DNA of 64,000 nucleotides from Luteimicrobium subarcticum. Lineage in GTDB: Bacteria; Actinomycetota; Actinomycetes; Actinomycetales; Cellulomonadaceae. The notes below the pieces were generated by a model. That model made no database searches. It was not told where the DNA came from and saw only the letters and a program-made list of their open reading frames with translations. Positions 53,225 to 62,494 of this stretch are shown one piece after another; position 1 is the stretch's first letter, and every line of letters begins with the position of its first letter. The position numbers were made by a program, and so were the translations under genes. The DNA lies in assembly GCF_002798015.1 (NCBI RefSeq), contig NZ_PGTZ01000010.1, forward strand, positions 186,001 through 250,000. Reading direction: 5' to 3'.

Positions 53225-53770
53225 ATGAGCGAGCCCACCGAGAGCCCGACCCCGGACGAGCAGCCGCCGGCGCAGATCCTTCCCCCCGACGTGCCCTCCG
53301 ACGACGCGCCCGACGACGGCACGGAGCGGGAGGAGCCAGGCCCAGCGGTCGAGGAGCCCGCGAAGGTCATGCGCATCGGCGCGATGGTCAAGCGGCTGCT
53401 CGACGAGGTCCGCGAGGCCCCGCTGGACGAGGAGGCCCGGGCGCGCCTCGCGTCGATCCACGAGCGGTCGCTGCACGAGCTCGAGGACGGGCTCTCGCCC
53501 GACCTGGTCGAGGAGCTGCGCCGCATCACCCTGCCGTTCGCGGACGACCGGACCCCCACCGAGCCGGAGCTCCGCATCGCGCAGGCCCAGCTCGTCGGCT
53601 GGCTGGAGGGCCTGTACCACGGCCTCCAGACGGCGTTGGTCGCGCAGCAGCTCGCGGCACAGCAGCAGCTCACCCAGATGCGTCACCTGCCGCCTGGGCT
53701 GCTCCCGCCGCAGGCCGACGGGCCGCACGAGCCCGGCGACGGTCGTCCGTCGCCGGGCCAGTACCTCTGA
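53225..53770 (+). CDS. bpa: Bacterial proteasome activator Bpa (PafE)
   Basis: 181 residues. A Pro/acidic N-tail of about 45 residues precedes the four-helix core (AMVKRLLDEVREAPLDEEAR, then LEDGLSPDLVEELRRITLPF, then AQLVGWLEGLYHGLQTALVAQQ). The C-terminus is GQYL, the motif by which Bpa rings dock on the 20S proteasome and open its gate without ATP. The organism should therefore have a 20S proteasome. The substrates are partly unfolded proteins. GAGACT lies 6 nt before the ATG; a hairpin follows the stop. Confidence 0.93.
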   Translation: MSEPTESPTPDEQPPAQILPPDVPSDDAPDDGTEREEPGPAVEEPAKVMRIGAMVKRLLDEVREAPLDEEARARLASIHERSLHELEDGLSPDLVEELRRITLPFADDRTPTEPELRIAQAQLVGWLEGLYHGLQTALVAQQLAAQQQLTQMRHLPPGLLPPQADGPHEPGDGRPSPGQYL

Positions 53771-53800
53771 CGGCACGGGCGTGCGTGCGCCCGTGCCGTC
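53769..53800. terminator. Bidirectional terminator hairpin
   Basis: Thirteen perfect pairs (GACGGCACGGGCG/CGCCCGTGCCGTC) around a 6-nt loop, between bpa and a convergent gene. Confidence 0.8.
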
Positions 53801-53805
53801 GCCGA

Positions 53806-54594
53806 CTACTTGGTCATGTTCACGACGAACTGGTGGGTCGTCTCGAACGACACGTAGAACGGGCCGGGCGACTCCTCCCAGGTGACCGACGTGTAGCGCA
53901 GCGCGTGGGCGGTCGACCCGAAGCTGAGGGACGCCACCCCGCTCGTGCTGAACTTCCAGGTCGCGGAGGCCTGAGCCCCGATGCCGCCGCACGTGTACTT
54001 GGTACCGCTCGACGGAAGGACCGCGCCGAGCACGGCCTGACCCACCGCCACCCAGTAGGGAGCGGGGACCGGGATCCTGGTCAGCCCTCGCACGACCCCG
54101 AGCGCGGACAGCGGCTGAGGCTTCTTGCCACAGGCGATCGCGTCGAGGTAGACGCGCGTCGACGTGATCTTCGGGATCGTGACGCCGGTCCCGGCGCTCG
54201 AGACCGTAGCGTTCCCGTTCTTCACCACGTAGGACAGGTCGTTGTGCCGGGGCGTCACCTGGATGGACAACGGTGACCACTTCTTGGTGGTCGCGTTCTT
54301 GCACGCGAGGACCGTGATGCTGTGGTGGGCAACCTGCATGCCCTTGCTCCCCCCGTCGTTGAGGTATCTCCGTGGCGAGGTCGAGATGTGGCCGGAACGG
54401 TCCAGCATGGTGTCGTACTCGTACTCGTACTCGGTGGCGTGGACCGTCATCGTCGACGTCTTCGTCGCCACGCACGACGCGGCCTCGGCCGACGGCGTCG
54501 CCGCTGCCACGCCGAGCAGTGCGACGACCGCAGCCGTCACCCCTCCCACTGCTGCCCGGACGCGCGGTCCGCCGATCTTCCCCTGTGAGCTCAT
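53806..54594 (-). CDS. Secreted protein (hypothetical)
   Basis: 262 residues with a Sec signal (about 12-40, cut near AEAA). The mature part is beta-rich with Cys at ASCVATK, LACKNA, AIACGKK and KYTCGGI, probably two disulfides, and Tyr/Glu repeats near the start (EYEYEYD). No family recognised. Its codon use is less GC3-biased than its neighbours, which may indicate acquisition. Confidence 0.7.
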   Translation of the reverse strand: MSSQGKIGGPRVRAAVGGVTAAVVALLGVAAATPSAEAASCVATKTSTMTVHATEYEYEYDTMLDRSGHISTSPRRYLNDGGSKGMQVAHHSITVLACKNATTKKWSPLSIQVTPRHNDLSYVVKNGNATVSSAGTGVTIPKITSTRVYLDAIACGKKPQPLSALGVVRGLTRIPVPAPYWVAVGQAVLGAVLPSSGTKYTCGGIGAQASATWKFSTSGVASLSFGSTAHALRYTSVTWEESPGPFYVSFETTHQFVVNMTK

Positions 54595-54637
54595 GCCAGC
54601 AAGATAGGGGCGCGGTCACTCGCCCGCTCCCGACACG

Positions 54638-54654
54638 CCGGGCGGGGCGCCCGG
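54638..54654 (-). terminator. Hairpin after the EamA gene
   Basis: CCGGGCG/CGCCCGG with a GGG loop, 9 nt beyond the stop codon on the minus strand. Confidence 0.5.
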
Positions 54655-54662
54655 GACCGACA

Positions 54663-55520
54663 TCAGCCCCGCGGGCGCCCGGCGAGGACGATCGCGACGG
54701 TCACGCACGCGAGCCCGACCACCTCGACGAGGCGCGGTGACTGCCGGAGCACGACCACCCCGACGAGCGCTGCCGTCGCGGGCAGCAGCGCGAGCAGCAC
54801 GGAGTACGTCGCGGTCCCGACCCGGCGCAGGACGACCTGGTCGAGCGCGTAGGGCACCACGGACGACAGCACCCCGACGCCGACGGCGGCGAGTGCGGCG
54901 ACCCCCGGCTGCGGTGCGGCGGCGAGCCCTCGCACGGCGTCCGCCGCAAACGGGGGCGCGCTGAGCAGCGCGCCGCACGACATGGCGACGGCGAGGGTGG
55001 TCACGCCCGACGCGGCGTCGGGACCACCGACGGCGACGCGGCGGCCGAGCAGGATGTAGGCGGCCCAGGCGGTCGCTGCCACGCCGACGGCGGTGAGCCC
55101 GACGACGGCGTCGTGGTGGTCGAGCCGGTCGACGGCGACGTCCGCGAGCAGCAGGACGCCGAGGGCGGCGGGGACGATCGCGAGCCGTTCGCGCCACCCG
55201 CGTCCGGTCGCGGCGGCGACGGCGACGGGCCCGGTGAACTCGACGGCGACCGCGGCGCCGAGCGGCAGGTGGTCGATGGCGACGTAGAACGCGGTGTTCA
55301 TGACGGCGAGCGCGGCGCCGAACACGACGGCGAGGGCGAGCCGCCGGCGCGGCCACCGCTCCCGCCAGGGCCGGCGCCAGGCGACCAGCGCGACGGCGCC
55401 CACGAGGGTGCGCAGCCACGCGGTCCCGCCCGGTCCGGCGTACGGGAAGAGCCAGGTCGCGAGGCCCGCACCGCCGTACATCGCGAGCCCGGACACGACG
55501 AGGAGCAGCGGTGCCGGCAC
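54663..55520 (-). CDS. EamA-family exporter (RhtA/YdcZ-like, 10 TMS)
   Basis: 285 residues with ten hydrophobic segments in two EamA repeats. FYVAIDHLPLGAAVAVEFTGPVAVA in the first and VPYALDQVVLRRVGTATYSVLLALLPATAAL in the second are typical of RhtA-like exporters of amino acids and similar metabolites. GTG 55520 is placed by TACGCT 6 nt upstream on the minus strand. It is separate from the sugar transporter operon beside it. Confidence 0.87.
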   Translation of the reverse strand: MPAPLLLVVSGLAMYGGAGLATWLFPYAGPGGTAWLRTLVGAVALVAWRRPWRERWPRRRLALAVVFGAALAVMNTAFYVAIDHLPLGAAVAVEFTGPVAVAAATGRGWRERLAIVPAALGVLLLADVAVDRLDHHDAVVGLTAVGVAATAWAAYILLGRRVAVGGPDAASGVTTLAVAMSCGALLSAPPFAADAVRGLAAAPQPGVAALAAVGVGVLSSVVPYALDQVVLRRVGTATYSVLLALLPATAALVGVVVLRQSPRLVEVVGLACVTVAIVLAGRPRG

Positions 55521-55526
55521 CCGTCG

Positions 55527-55532
55527 AGCGTA
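55527..55532 (-). promoter_or_regulatory. Leaderless-type -10 box (TACGCT) for the EamA gene
   Basis: On the minus strand TACGCT is followed by 6 nt and GTG 55520. Confidence 0.5.
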
Positions 55533-55564
55533 GGCCCGCGTGCAACGCGCCGTCGTACGGCTGG

Positions 55565-56503
55565 TCAGCCCTTCACGGAACCGGCCAGGAGACCCCGGAC
55601 GAAGTACCGCTGGAGGGACAGGAAGACGATCACCGGGATGACCATCGACACGAACGCGCCGGCAGACAGCAGGTACCAGGCCGTCCCGCGCGACCCGGTG
55701 AGGTCGAACAGGAACTTGGTCATCGGCGCGGTCGCGCTGCCGGGACCGGCGAACGTCAGGGCGACGAGCAGGTCGTTCCACACCCACAGGAACTGGTAGA
55801 TGCCGAAGGCCGCGATGGCGGGCTTGAGCATCGGCAGCATCATGCGGAAGAAGATCGTGACGTGCCCGGCGCCGTCGACCCGCGCGGCCTCGATGAGCTC
55901 GGCGGGGATCTCCCGCATGAAGTTGTGGAGCAGGAAGATCGCGAGCGGCAGCCCGAACATGGTGTGCGACAGCCAGATGGCCCAGAAGGTGCCCGAGATG
56001 TCGAGCGTCACGTACAGCTTGAGCAGCGGGAGCAGCGTCACCTGGATGGGCACGACCTGGAGCGCGAAGATCGCGACGAACAGGACGTTCTTGCCCTTGA
56101 AGTCGGTCCACGCGAACGCGTACGCCGCGAGGCACGCGAGCAGGATCGGCAGCAGCACCGCGGGGATGGTGATGACGATCGAGTTCACGAGGTACGGCGA
56201 CAGGGACGTCGTCTGGCCGCTGTCGAGCACGGCCTTGTAGTTGTCGAGCGTGAAGTCCGGGTTGGTGAAGACGGTCCACCAGCCCGTCTTGTTGATGTCG
56301 AGCGCGGGCCGGAACGACGTGATGAGAAGGCCGGCCGTCGGGATCGTCCAGACGATCGCGAGGATCACCGCGGCGAGCGAGGCCCAGGGCGACGAGAGCC
56401 GCTTCTTGGCCGCTGCGGCGGCGCTCGGGGGCTTGCCGCCCGCGGCGGGCGGGACCGCGCCGTCGATCGCGACGTCGTCGGGAGACGTGGAGAGGCCGGA
56501 CAT
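55565..56503 (-). CDS. Carbohydrate ABC transporter permease (MalG-type)
   Basis: 312 residues with six membrane helices after an Ala/Pro/Lys-rich N-tail. The EAA loop that docks the ATPase reads EIPAELIEAARVDGAG. ATG 56503 overlaps the stop of the MalF-type gene by one base (TGATG). No ATPase gene follows; a shared MsiK-type ATPase encoded elsewhere is usual for actinobacteria and is inferred here. Confidence 0.92.
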   Translation of the reverse strand: MSGLSTSPDDVAIDGAVPPAAGGKPPSAAAAAKKRLSSPWASLAAVILAIVWTIPTAGLLITSFRPALDINKTGWWTVFTNPDFTLDNYKAVLDSGQTTSLSPYLVNSIVITIPAVLLPILLACLAAYAFAWTDFKGKNVLFVAIFALQVVPIQVTLLPLLKLYVTLDISGTFWAIWLSHTMFGLPLAIFLLHNFMREIPAELIEAARVDGAGHVTIFFRMMLPMLKPAIAAFGIYQFLWVWNDLLVALTFAGPGSATAPMTKFLFDLTGSRGTAWYLLSAGAFVSMVIPVIVFLSLQRYFVRGLLAGSVKG

Positions 56504-57483
56504 CAGCGTGCCTCCGATGCTCGCAGCTGGCGGACGTTGTAGACGATGATCGGGACCACGAGGATGAACAGGATCACGGCGAGCGCGGCCCCCAGACCCC
56601 TGTTGTCCTGCGAGAACGTCTGCGAGTAGAACTCGTTCGCGATGACGTTCGTGTTGAAGTTGCCGCCCGTCATCGTCCGGACGATGTCGAACACCTTGAG
56701 GCACGAGATCGCGATCGTCGTGAGCACCACGACCACGGCGGGACGGATGCTCGGCAGCGTCACGAACCGGAACATCTCGAACGCCCCGACGCCGTCGAGC
56801 CGCGCTGCCTCGACGATCTCGTCAGGGATGGCCTTGATGGACGCCGACAGGATCGTCATCGCGAAGCCTGCCTGGATCCAGATCATGACGACGATCAGCC
56901 AGAACGTGTTCTGTGGCGAGTTGAGCAGGAAGTTCACCGGGTCGAGATGGAGCCAGACCAGCACCTGGTTGAGGAACCCGATCTGGTGGGTGGGGTTCTT
57001 CTCGCTCCCGCCCGCCGGGTCCTTGTACGAGTACATGAACTTCCAGATGATCGACGCCCCGACCAGGGAGATCGCCATCGGAAGGAAGATCACGGCCTTG
57101 GCGACGGCCTCGCCCTTCGCCTTGTCGACCAGCACCGCGTACACCAGCCCGATGGCGGTCGCGACGAACGGCGTGACGAGCGTCCACAGGACGGTGTTGC
57201 GCAGGACGACGAGCTCGTCGGAGTTGGTGAAGACCGCCGTGTAGTTGTCGATGCCGACGAACTTCTTGCCGCTGGCGTCGTTGAACGAGGTCCAGAGCGT
57301 GCGCAGCGCCGGGTAGACCAGGCCGATGCTCACCAGCACGAGCGAGGGCGCCACGAACCACCAGCCGACGCGGCGCCCGCCGCGCTTCTCGTAGAGCGCG
57401 GCGAGCCCGAGGATGACGGCGACCACCGCTCCGAAGAGCACGATCGCCCACAGCATGTCCAGGAGCTTGGGGGCCCAGTCCAT
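56503..57483 (-). CDS. Carbohydrate ABC transporter permease (MalF-type)
   Basis: 326 residues with about seven to eight hydrophobic segments. The EAA loop is AIPDEIVEAARLDGVG. An extra N-terminal helix (LWAIVLFGAVVAVILGLAAL) precedes the core, as in many actinobacterial members. It forms the heterodimeric channel with the MalG-type protein. It starts 102 nt after the binding-protein stop, beyond a strong stem-loop that probably lowers its expression relative to the binding protein. Confidence 0.92.
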   Translation of the reverse strand: MDWAPKLLDMLWAIVLFGAVVAVILGLAALYEKRGGRRVGWWFVAPSLVLVSIGLVYPALRTLWTSFNDASGKKFVGIDNYTAVFTNSDELVVLRNTVLWTLVTPFVATAIGLVYAVLVDKAKGEAVAKAVIFLPMAISLVGASIIWKFMYSYKDPAGGSEKNPTHQIGFLNQVLVWLHLDPVNFLLNSPQNTFWLIVVMIWIQAGFAMTILSASIKAIPDEIVEAARLDGVGAFEMFRFVTLPSIRPAVVVVLTTIAISCLKVFDIVRTMTGGNFNTNVIANEFYSQTFSQDNRGLGAALAVILFILVVPIIVYNVRQLRASEAR

Positions 57484-57540
57484 CTCGTCACGCCTCCATG
57501 GGGTGGTGGGTCAGGGTGTGTCGGTCCGCGTCCGTGCGGC

Positions 57541-57576
57541 GACGGGGCGCACAGCCGGTCGGCTGCGCGCCCCGTC
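57541..57576 (-). terminator. Intra-operon stem-loop after the binding-protein gene
   Basis: Ten pairs GACGGGGCGC/GCGCCCCGTC and an upper stem AGCCG/CGGCT with a small loop, between the binding protein and the permease genes. Such structures usually attenuate transcription or protect the upstream mRNA, giving more binding protein than permease. Confidence 0.7.
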
Positions 57577-57585
57577 GTCAGCGGG

Positions 57586-58995
57586 TCAGGACTTCGGCCA
57601 GGCGGCCTGGATCTTGGTCACGGTGTCCTGCGTGGACTGACCGGTGATCCAGTTGGTGGCCTGCTTCCAGAAGGAGCCCGAGCCGACGGCCGCGGGCATC
57701 TGGTCGGAGCCGTCGAAGCGGAACACGGTCTTCGGGTCCTTGAGGATCTGGACGGACAGCTTGTCGATGGGTCCGACGAGGTTGGCCTCGTCGAGGCCCT
57801 TGTTCGCCGAGATCCACCCGCCCTTGGTGTCCTCGGAACTGGCCTTCGCCTTGAGGTTCGCCCAGGTGTCCGTGGACCAGAAGGTCTGGAGCGCCTGGAC
57901 CTCGGGGCGGTCGGAGAACGCGAGGACGAACTCGCCGGCGCCGAGCACCGGGTGGTCGTCGGCCGTCTTGCCCGGGAGGTAGAACGCGTACACGTCACCG
58001 TCAGGGCCGATGTTCGCGTTCTTGTCGAAGTTCGCGGCGTAGAACGACGCCTGGCGGTGCAGCCAGCAGCTGCCGTCGCCGTTGACGGGGTCGATGTTGA
58101 GGCCCGCGTCCTGGAACGTGGTCGTCGCGATCGACTTCACGTCGCCGATCCCGGCGTTCACGTAGTCGCTGTTCTTGAGGTAGGCGCCCACGCCGTCGAA
58201 CGCGCTCACGATCTTCGGGTCGGTGAACTTCACGTCTCCGGCGACCCACTGGTCGTAGACGTCCGGGCCGTCGAGACGGAGGACGAAGTCCTCGACCCAG
58301 TCGGTGATGGGCCAACCGGTCGCCTCGCCCGAGTTGATGCCCGCGCACCATGGCTTGTTGCCGTCCGCCACCATCTTGTCGGAGAGCGCCTTGAGGTCGT
58401 CGAGCGTCGTCGGGACCTCGTACCCGGCTGACGCGAACTGCGTGGGCGAGTACCAGACGAGCGACTTCACGCTGGCACCGGAGGGCGCGGCGTAGAAGGT
58501 GCCGTCGACCGTGCCGTACTTCTTCCAGTCCGCGCCGAACCACTTGTCGGCGTTCTGCGACACGGAGTCGGGCGCCTTGACGGCCTTGCCGGTCGCGACG
58601 AGCTGCTTGAGCAGGCCAGGCTGCGGGACGATCGCGAGGTCCGGGGCGTTGCCCGCCTCGGCCTGCACGAGCACCTGCTGCTCGAAGTTCTTGTCGGCCG
58701 TGTAGTTGACCTTGACGCCCGTGCACTTCTCGAAGGGCTTGAACGAGTCGACGTAGGGCTGGTCCTCGGGGGCCACGACGCCTGCGTAGATCGTGACCTC
58801 CTTGCCCTTGAGGTCGCCGTAGCTCGAGAACTGGCTGCAGTCGATGTCGCCGGCTGCGGTGCTGCCGCCGGTCGAGCCTCCGCCGCCGTTGTCGTCGTCG
58901 CTGCTGGAGCAGCCGGCGACGACGAGCGCGATGGCCGCCGTCGCTGCGAAGAACGATCCGTACCGAGCGGTGCGGACCCGGGTCTTGCTGGTCAT
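57586..58995 (-). CDS. Extracellular sugar-binding lipoprotein of an ABC importer
   Basis: 469 residues, family 1 solute-binding protein. The lipobox is VVAGC with Cys29 followed by a Ser/Asp/Gly linker; the mature protein has SYGDLKGKEVTIYAGVVAPED, APDLAIVPQPGLLKQL, FYAAPSGASVKSLVWYSP and GWPITDWVEDFVLRL, as in alpha-glucoside-type binding proteins. ATG 58995 has GGAGGGG upstream. It leads the operon and is preceded by a LacI-type operator; the sugar cannot be named from sequence. Confidence 0.92.
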   Translation of the reverse strand: MTSKTRVRTARYGSFFAATAAIALVVAGCSSSDDDNGGGGSTGGSTAAGDIDCSQFSSYGDLKGKEVTIYAGVVAPEDQPYVDSFKPFEKCTGVKVNYTADKNFEQQVLVQAEAGNAPDLAIVPQPGLLKQLVATGKAVKAPDSVSQNADKWFGADWKKYGTVDGTFYAAPSGASVKSLVWYSPTQFASAGYEVPTTLDDLKALSDKMVADGNKPWCAGINSGEATGWPITDWVEDFVLRLDGPDVYDQWVAGDVKFTDPKIVSAFDGVGAYLKNSDYVNAGIGDVKSIATTTFQDAGLNIDPVNGDGSCWLHRQASFYAANFDKNANIGPDGDVYAFYLPGKTADDHPVLGAGEFVLAFSDRPEVQALQTFWSTDTWANLKAKASSEDTKGGWISANKGLDEANLVGPIDKLSVQILKDPKTVFRFDGSDQMPAAVGSGSFWKQATNWITGQSTQDTVTKIQAAWPKS

Positions 58996-59049
58996 TTCCC
59001 CTCCACCTCGTCGTGGTGCTGTCGTACGCGCCACGCGCGTCGTCTGCTT

Positions 59050-59084
59050 GAGAACTCCCACGGAGAACTCTCGTCCGGGAACTC
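59050..59084. repeat. Three direct repeats in the binding-protein leader
   Basis: GAGAACTC at 59050 and 59063 and GGGAACTC at 59077, spaced 13-14 bp, lie between the LacI box and the binding-protein start. They may be regulator sites or leader structure. Confidence 0.45.
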
Positions 59085-59095
59085 TCCTCCGCCCA

Positions 59096-59109
59096 TGTAA
59101 GCGTTTGCA
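59096..59109. promoter_or_regulatory. LacI-family operator
   Basis: TGTAAGCGTTTGCA fits TGNAANCGNTTNCA, the LacI/CcpA-type palindrome with central CG, at every fixed position. It lies about 100 nt before the binding-protein start and 88 nt after the lacI-type gene stop; the adjacent regulator is its likely ligand. Confidence 0.85.
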
Positions 59110-59196
59110 TGAGGGACCCGCAACCGGGTTTCGATCACGATTCCGTCACGCCGGTCGGCGGAGTGGGAGCGATCCCACCCCTGACGTGCAGCCAGG

Positions 59197-60225
59197 CTAG
59201 CGACGCGGCCCGCGGTCCGCGCGCGGAGCGGACGTCGACTCCCGGACCACCAGACGCGTCGGGTACGTGACGCTCTCCGGCGCCCGCTCCCCCACGACCA
59301 TGCCGAGCAGACCGACCGCCGCGTCGTGCCCCTGGGAGAACGCGTCCTGCGAGACCGTCGTCAGCCCCACCAGCTCGCCGTGGGGATGCCCGTCCACCCC
59401 CACCACCGACAGGTCGTCCGGTACCCGCAGGCCCCGGTCGCGCGCCGCGAGCACCACGCCCATGGCCAGCTCGTCCGACGCGGCGAACACCGCCGTCAGC
59501 TCGGGGCGCGCCGCCAGCAGCCGGTGCGCGGCCGCTCGACCGCCCGCCAGGTCGAACTCCGCGTCGTCGACCACCCACGTCGGCGGACCGTCCACCCCGG
59601 CCTCCGCGAGCGCACGACGCCACCCCTCGCGCCGCCCCGCCGCGGGCGACCAGACGGACAGCGGGTCGCGCGCGCCGGTGACGTGACCCACCGCGCGGTG
59701 CCCTAGCCCCAGCAGGTGGCGCGTCGCCAGGGCCCCCGCCGCGACGTCGTCGATCCTGTGGGTCACCTGGCCCGACGGTCCCGAGCCGACGAACGCCAGC
59801 GGCACCCCGAGACCCACCAGGGACGACACCTCCGCGGCCTCCAGCGGCAGCCCCACCACGAGCGTCCCGTCCACCCGGCGCCGCAGCACGTTCGGGTCGA
59901 CGGGCGGCCGCGGACCGTCCGTCCGCGGCGAGCCCAGCGCGTACAGCAGCACGTCGAAGCCCAGCCCCCGCAGCGCGTGCTCCGCACCGTCGACCACCTC
60001 GCCGAAGAACCAGCGCGCGATACCCGGAGTCAGCACCCCCACCGTCCGGGTGCGGCCCGAAGCCAGCGTGGCCGCGTGCGGCGACGGGACGTAGCCGAGC
60101 TCCGCCGCGACGGACAGCACCCGCACCCGGGTCGCCGGCTGGACGTTCGGCAGGTTGCGCAGCGCGCGCGAGACCGTCGCCGTCGACACCCCCGCGGCGC
60201 GAGCGACGTCGTCGATGCTCGCCAC
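59197..60225 (-). CDS. LacI family transcriptional regulator
   Basis: 342 residues. The helix-turn-helix and hinge are at the N-terminus (ASIDDVARAAGVSTATVSRALR, then VLSVAAELGYVPSPHAATLASG), followed by a periplasmic-binding-protein-like effector domain with FAASDELAMGVVLAARDRGL and LSVVGVDGHP. It probably represses the sugar importer downstream through the operator at 59096, with the sugar as inducer. GTG 60225 begins the family N-terminus directly. Confidence 0.92.
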   Translation of the reverse strand: MASIDDVARAAGVSTATVSRALRNLPNVQPATRVRVLSVAAELGYVPSPHAATLASGRTRTVGVLTPGIARWFFGEVVDGAEHALRGLGFDVLLYALGSPRTDGPRPPVDPNVLRRRVDGTLVVGLPLEAAEVSSLVGLGVPLAFVGSGPSGQVTHRIDDVAAGALATRHLLGLGHRAVGHVTGARDPLSVWSPAAGRREGWRRALAEAGVDGPPTWVVDDAEFDLAGGRAAAHRLLAARPELTAVFAASDELAMGVVLAARDRGLRVPDDLSVVGVDGHPHGELVGLTTVSQDAFSQGHDAAVGLLGMVVGERAPESVTYPTRLVVRESTSAPRADRGPRR

Positions 60226-60254
60226 GGGACAGATTCTGCCCCTCTGCGGCGACC

Positions 60255-61109
60255 TCAGCCCAGCAGGCGCTCCAGCGCGCGCGCCAGGCCGTCCTCGTGG
60301 ACGCTCCCGGTGACCTCGTCCGCCGCGGCCTTCACCACGTCGTCCGCGTGGCCCATCGCGACCCCGCGCGCCGCCCACTCCAGCATGCCGACGTCGTTGC
60401 GGCCGTCCCCCACCGCGACCGTCGCCCACGGCTCCACACCGAGGCGGCGGCGCACCTGCTCGAGCGCCGTCGCCTTCGTGACGCCCTGCGGCGCGACGTC
60501 CATCCAGGCCGTCCAGCCGATCGCGTACGTCACGTCCTCGAGGCCCAGCTGCTCGACCAGCTCGTGGAAGTCCTCGCGGGTGCGCTCGGGCGAGCGGACG
60601 ACGACACGGGTCACCGGGTGGCGGCCCAGGTCGTCGACGTCGACGACGGTCTGCTCGCCCCAGATCTCGCCCTCCGGCCACGCGCGGTTCACGCGGTGCC
60701 CCTGGCCCAGGTCCTCCACCGCGACGTACACGTCCGGGATGCCGCCCAGCACGAGCCGGACCGCCGGACCGGGGTCGAACGTGACCTGCTCCTCGACGAC
60801 GAACCCCGCGGGCACCGACGCGTCCAGGCGCGCGGTCACCGCGCCGTTCGAGCACACGAGCCACCCGGTCTCGAGGCCCAGCTCGCGGGCGACGTGCAGC
60901 GTCGACAGCACCGTGCGGCCCGTCGAGATGACGACGTGGTGGCCGCCTGCCAGCACGGCCGCCACCGCGGACCGGACCGCGGGCGAGATGTGCTCGTCGT
61001 GCGGCGGCTCCTCGTCCCAGGACAGGATCGTCCCGTCGACGTCGAGCGCGACGAGGAACGGCGCGGAGCCGTCGGCGCGGCCCCCTCCCGGGGCCCCGGG
61101 GTCCGTCAT
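60255..61109 (-). CDS. HAD-superfamily phosphatase (Cof/YidA-like)
   Basis: 284 residues. Motif 1 is [11 protein letters not shown], motif 2 ISTGRT, motif 3 Lys in GVTKATAL and motif 4 GDGRNDVGM; a Cof-type (C2) cap lies between. Such enzymes hydrolyse sugar phosphates, FMN or related compounds in the cytoplasm. Its ATG overlaps the serS stop by 4 nt (ATGA), so it is co-translated with serS, without an obvious functional link. Confidence 0.9.
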   Translation of the reverse strand: MTDPGAPGGGRADGSAPFLVALDVDGTILSWDEEPPHDEHISPAVRSAVAAVLAGGHHVVISTGRTVLSTLHVARELGLETGWLVCSNGAVTARLDASVPAGFVVEEQVTFDPGPAVRLVLGGIPDVYVAVEDLGQGHRVNRAWPEGEIWGEQTVVDVDDLGRHPVTRVVVRSPERTREDFHELVEQLGLEDVTYAIGWTAWMDVAPQGVTKATALEQVRRRLGVEPWATVAVGDGRNDVGMLEWAARGVAMGHADDVVKAAADEVTGSVHEDGLARALERLLG

Positions 61110-62386
61110 CCGACCGGCTCGAGCACCTCGAGGCCGCCCAGGTACGGGCGCAGGCCCTCCGGCACGACGACCGAGCCGTCCGCCTGCTGGTGGTTCTCCA
61201 GGATCGCGACGATCCAGCGCGTCGTGCCGAGCGTGCCGTTGAGCGTCGCGACCGCGCGCGTCTCGCTCCGGCCGTCGACCTCCGTGCGCTCCCGCACACC
61301 CAGCCGGCGCGCCTGGAACGTCGCGCAGTTCGACGTCGACGTGAGCTCCAGATAGCGCTCCTGCGTCGGGAGCCACGCCTCGCAGTCGAACTTGCGCGCC
61401 GCGCTCGAGCCCAGGTCGCCCGCCGCCGTGTCGATCACCCGGTACGGCAGCCCCGCCTTCGCGAGCATCTGCTCCTCCCAGGCGAGGAGACGCTGGTGCT
61501 CGTCCGCGGCGTCCTCGACCCGGCAGTAGCTGAACATCTCGACCTTGTGGAACTGGTGCACCCGGATGATGCCGCGGGTGTCCTTGCCGTACGAGCCCGC
61601 CTCGCGCCGGTAGCACGCGCTCCAGCCCGCGTACCGCTTCGGGCCGTCCGACAGGTCCAGGATCTCGTCGCTGTGGTAGCCCGCGAGCGCCACCTCGCTG
61701 GTGCCCACCAGGTACAGGTCGTCCGCCTCCAGGCGGTACACCTCGTCGGCGTGCTTGCCGAGGAACCCGGTGCCCCGCATGATCTCCGGCTTGACCAGCG
61801 TCGGCGTGATCACGGGGGTGAACCCGGCCTCCACGGCCTGGTCGACCGCCGCGTTGAGCAGCGCGAGCTCGAGCCGCGCCCCGACGCCCGTGAGGTAGTA
61901 GAACCGGGCGCCCGAGACCTTCGCGCCGCGCTCGGTGTCGATCGCGCGCAGGCCCTCGCCGAGCTCCAGGTGGTCGCGCGGGGTGAAGCCCTCCGCCGCG
62001 AAGTCGCGCGGCGTGCCCTCCGTGCGCAGGACCACGAAGTCGTCCTCGCCGCCGGGCGGCGCGTCCTCGACGACGTTCGAGATCTGGAACAGGAGACGGT
62101 CGAGGTCCTCCTCGGCGGCCGACGCGTCCGCCTGGAGCGCCTTGACCTGATCGGCCACGTGCTTCGTCCGGACGAGCAGGTCGGCCTTCTCGTCGCCCTT
62201 CGCCTGCGCGACCTGCTTGCCGAGCGTCTTCTGCTCCGCGCGGCGGGTCTCGTAGTCGGTCAGCGCGGAGCGGCGACGCGAGTCGGCGTCCAGCACACGG
62301 TCCACGAGGCCCGGGTCGTCGCCGCGGGCCGTCTGGCTCGCCCGGACACGGTCGGGGTCCTCGCGCAGGATCTTCAGGTCGATCAC
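61106..62386 (-). CDS. serS: Seryl-tRNA synthetase
   Basis: 426 residues. The N-terminal coiled-coil arm that holds the long variable arm of tRNA-Ser spans about 28-100 ([20 protein letters not shown]). Class II motifs are present: motif 2 in [20 protein letters not shown] and motif 3 in [18 protein letters not shown], the actinobacterial form. The protein ends [13 protein letters not shown] as usual. It starts at GTG 62386 ([12 protein letters not shown]). Confidence 0.96.
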   Translation of the reverse strand: MIDLKILREDPDRVRASQTARGDDPGLVDRVLDADSRRRSALTDYETRRAEQKTLGKQVAQAKGDEKADLLVRTKHVADQVKALQADASAAEEDLDRLLFQISNVVEDAPPGGEDDFVVLRTEGTPRDFAAEGFTPRDHLELGEGLRAIDTERGAKVSGARFYYLTGVGARLELALLNAAVDQAVEAGFTPVITPTLVKPEIMRGTGFLGKHADEVYRLEADDLYLVGTSEVALAGYHSDEILDLSDGPKRYAGWSACYRREAGSYGKDTRGIIRVHQFHKVEMFSYCRVEDAADEHQRLLAWEEQMLAKAGLPYRVIDTAAGDLGSSAARKFDCEAWLPTQERYLELTSTSNCATFQARRLGVRERTEVDGRSETRAVATLNGTLGTTRWIVAILENHQQADGSVVVPEGLRPYLGGLEVLEPVG

Positions 62387-62482
62387 AGTCCAACCCTATC
62401 GGGGCGCGCCGCGCGACGGCCCACGGAGTGCGGCCGCGTGACCGCCCGTGCCGGTCCACGCGACCGCCGGCACCCTCCCCGC

Positions 62483-62488
62483 TACCGT
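62483..62488 (+). promoter_or_regulatory. Leaderless-type -10 box (TACCGT)
   Basis: TACCGT, 6 nt, then ATG 62495 of the lipid-kinase gene. Confidence 0.55.
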
Positions 62489-62494
62489 GTCCGC

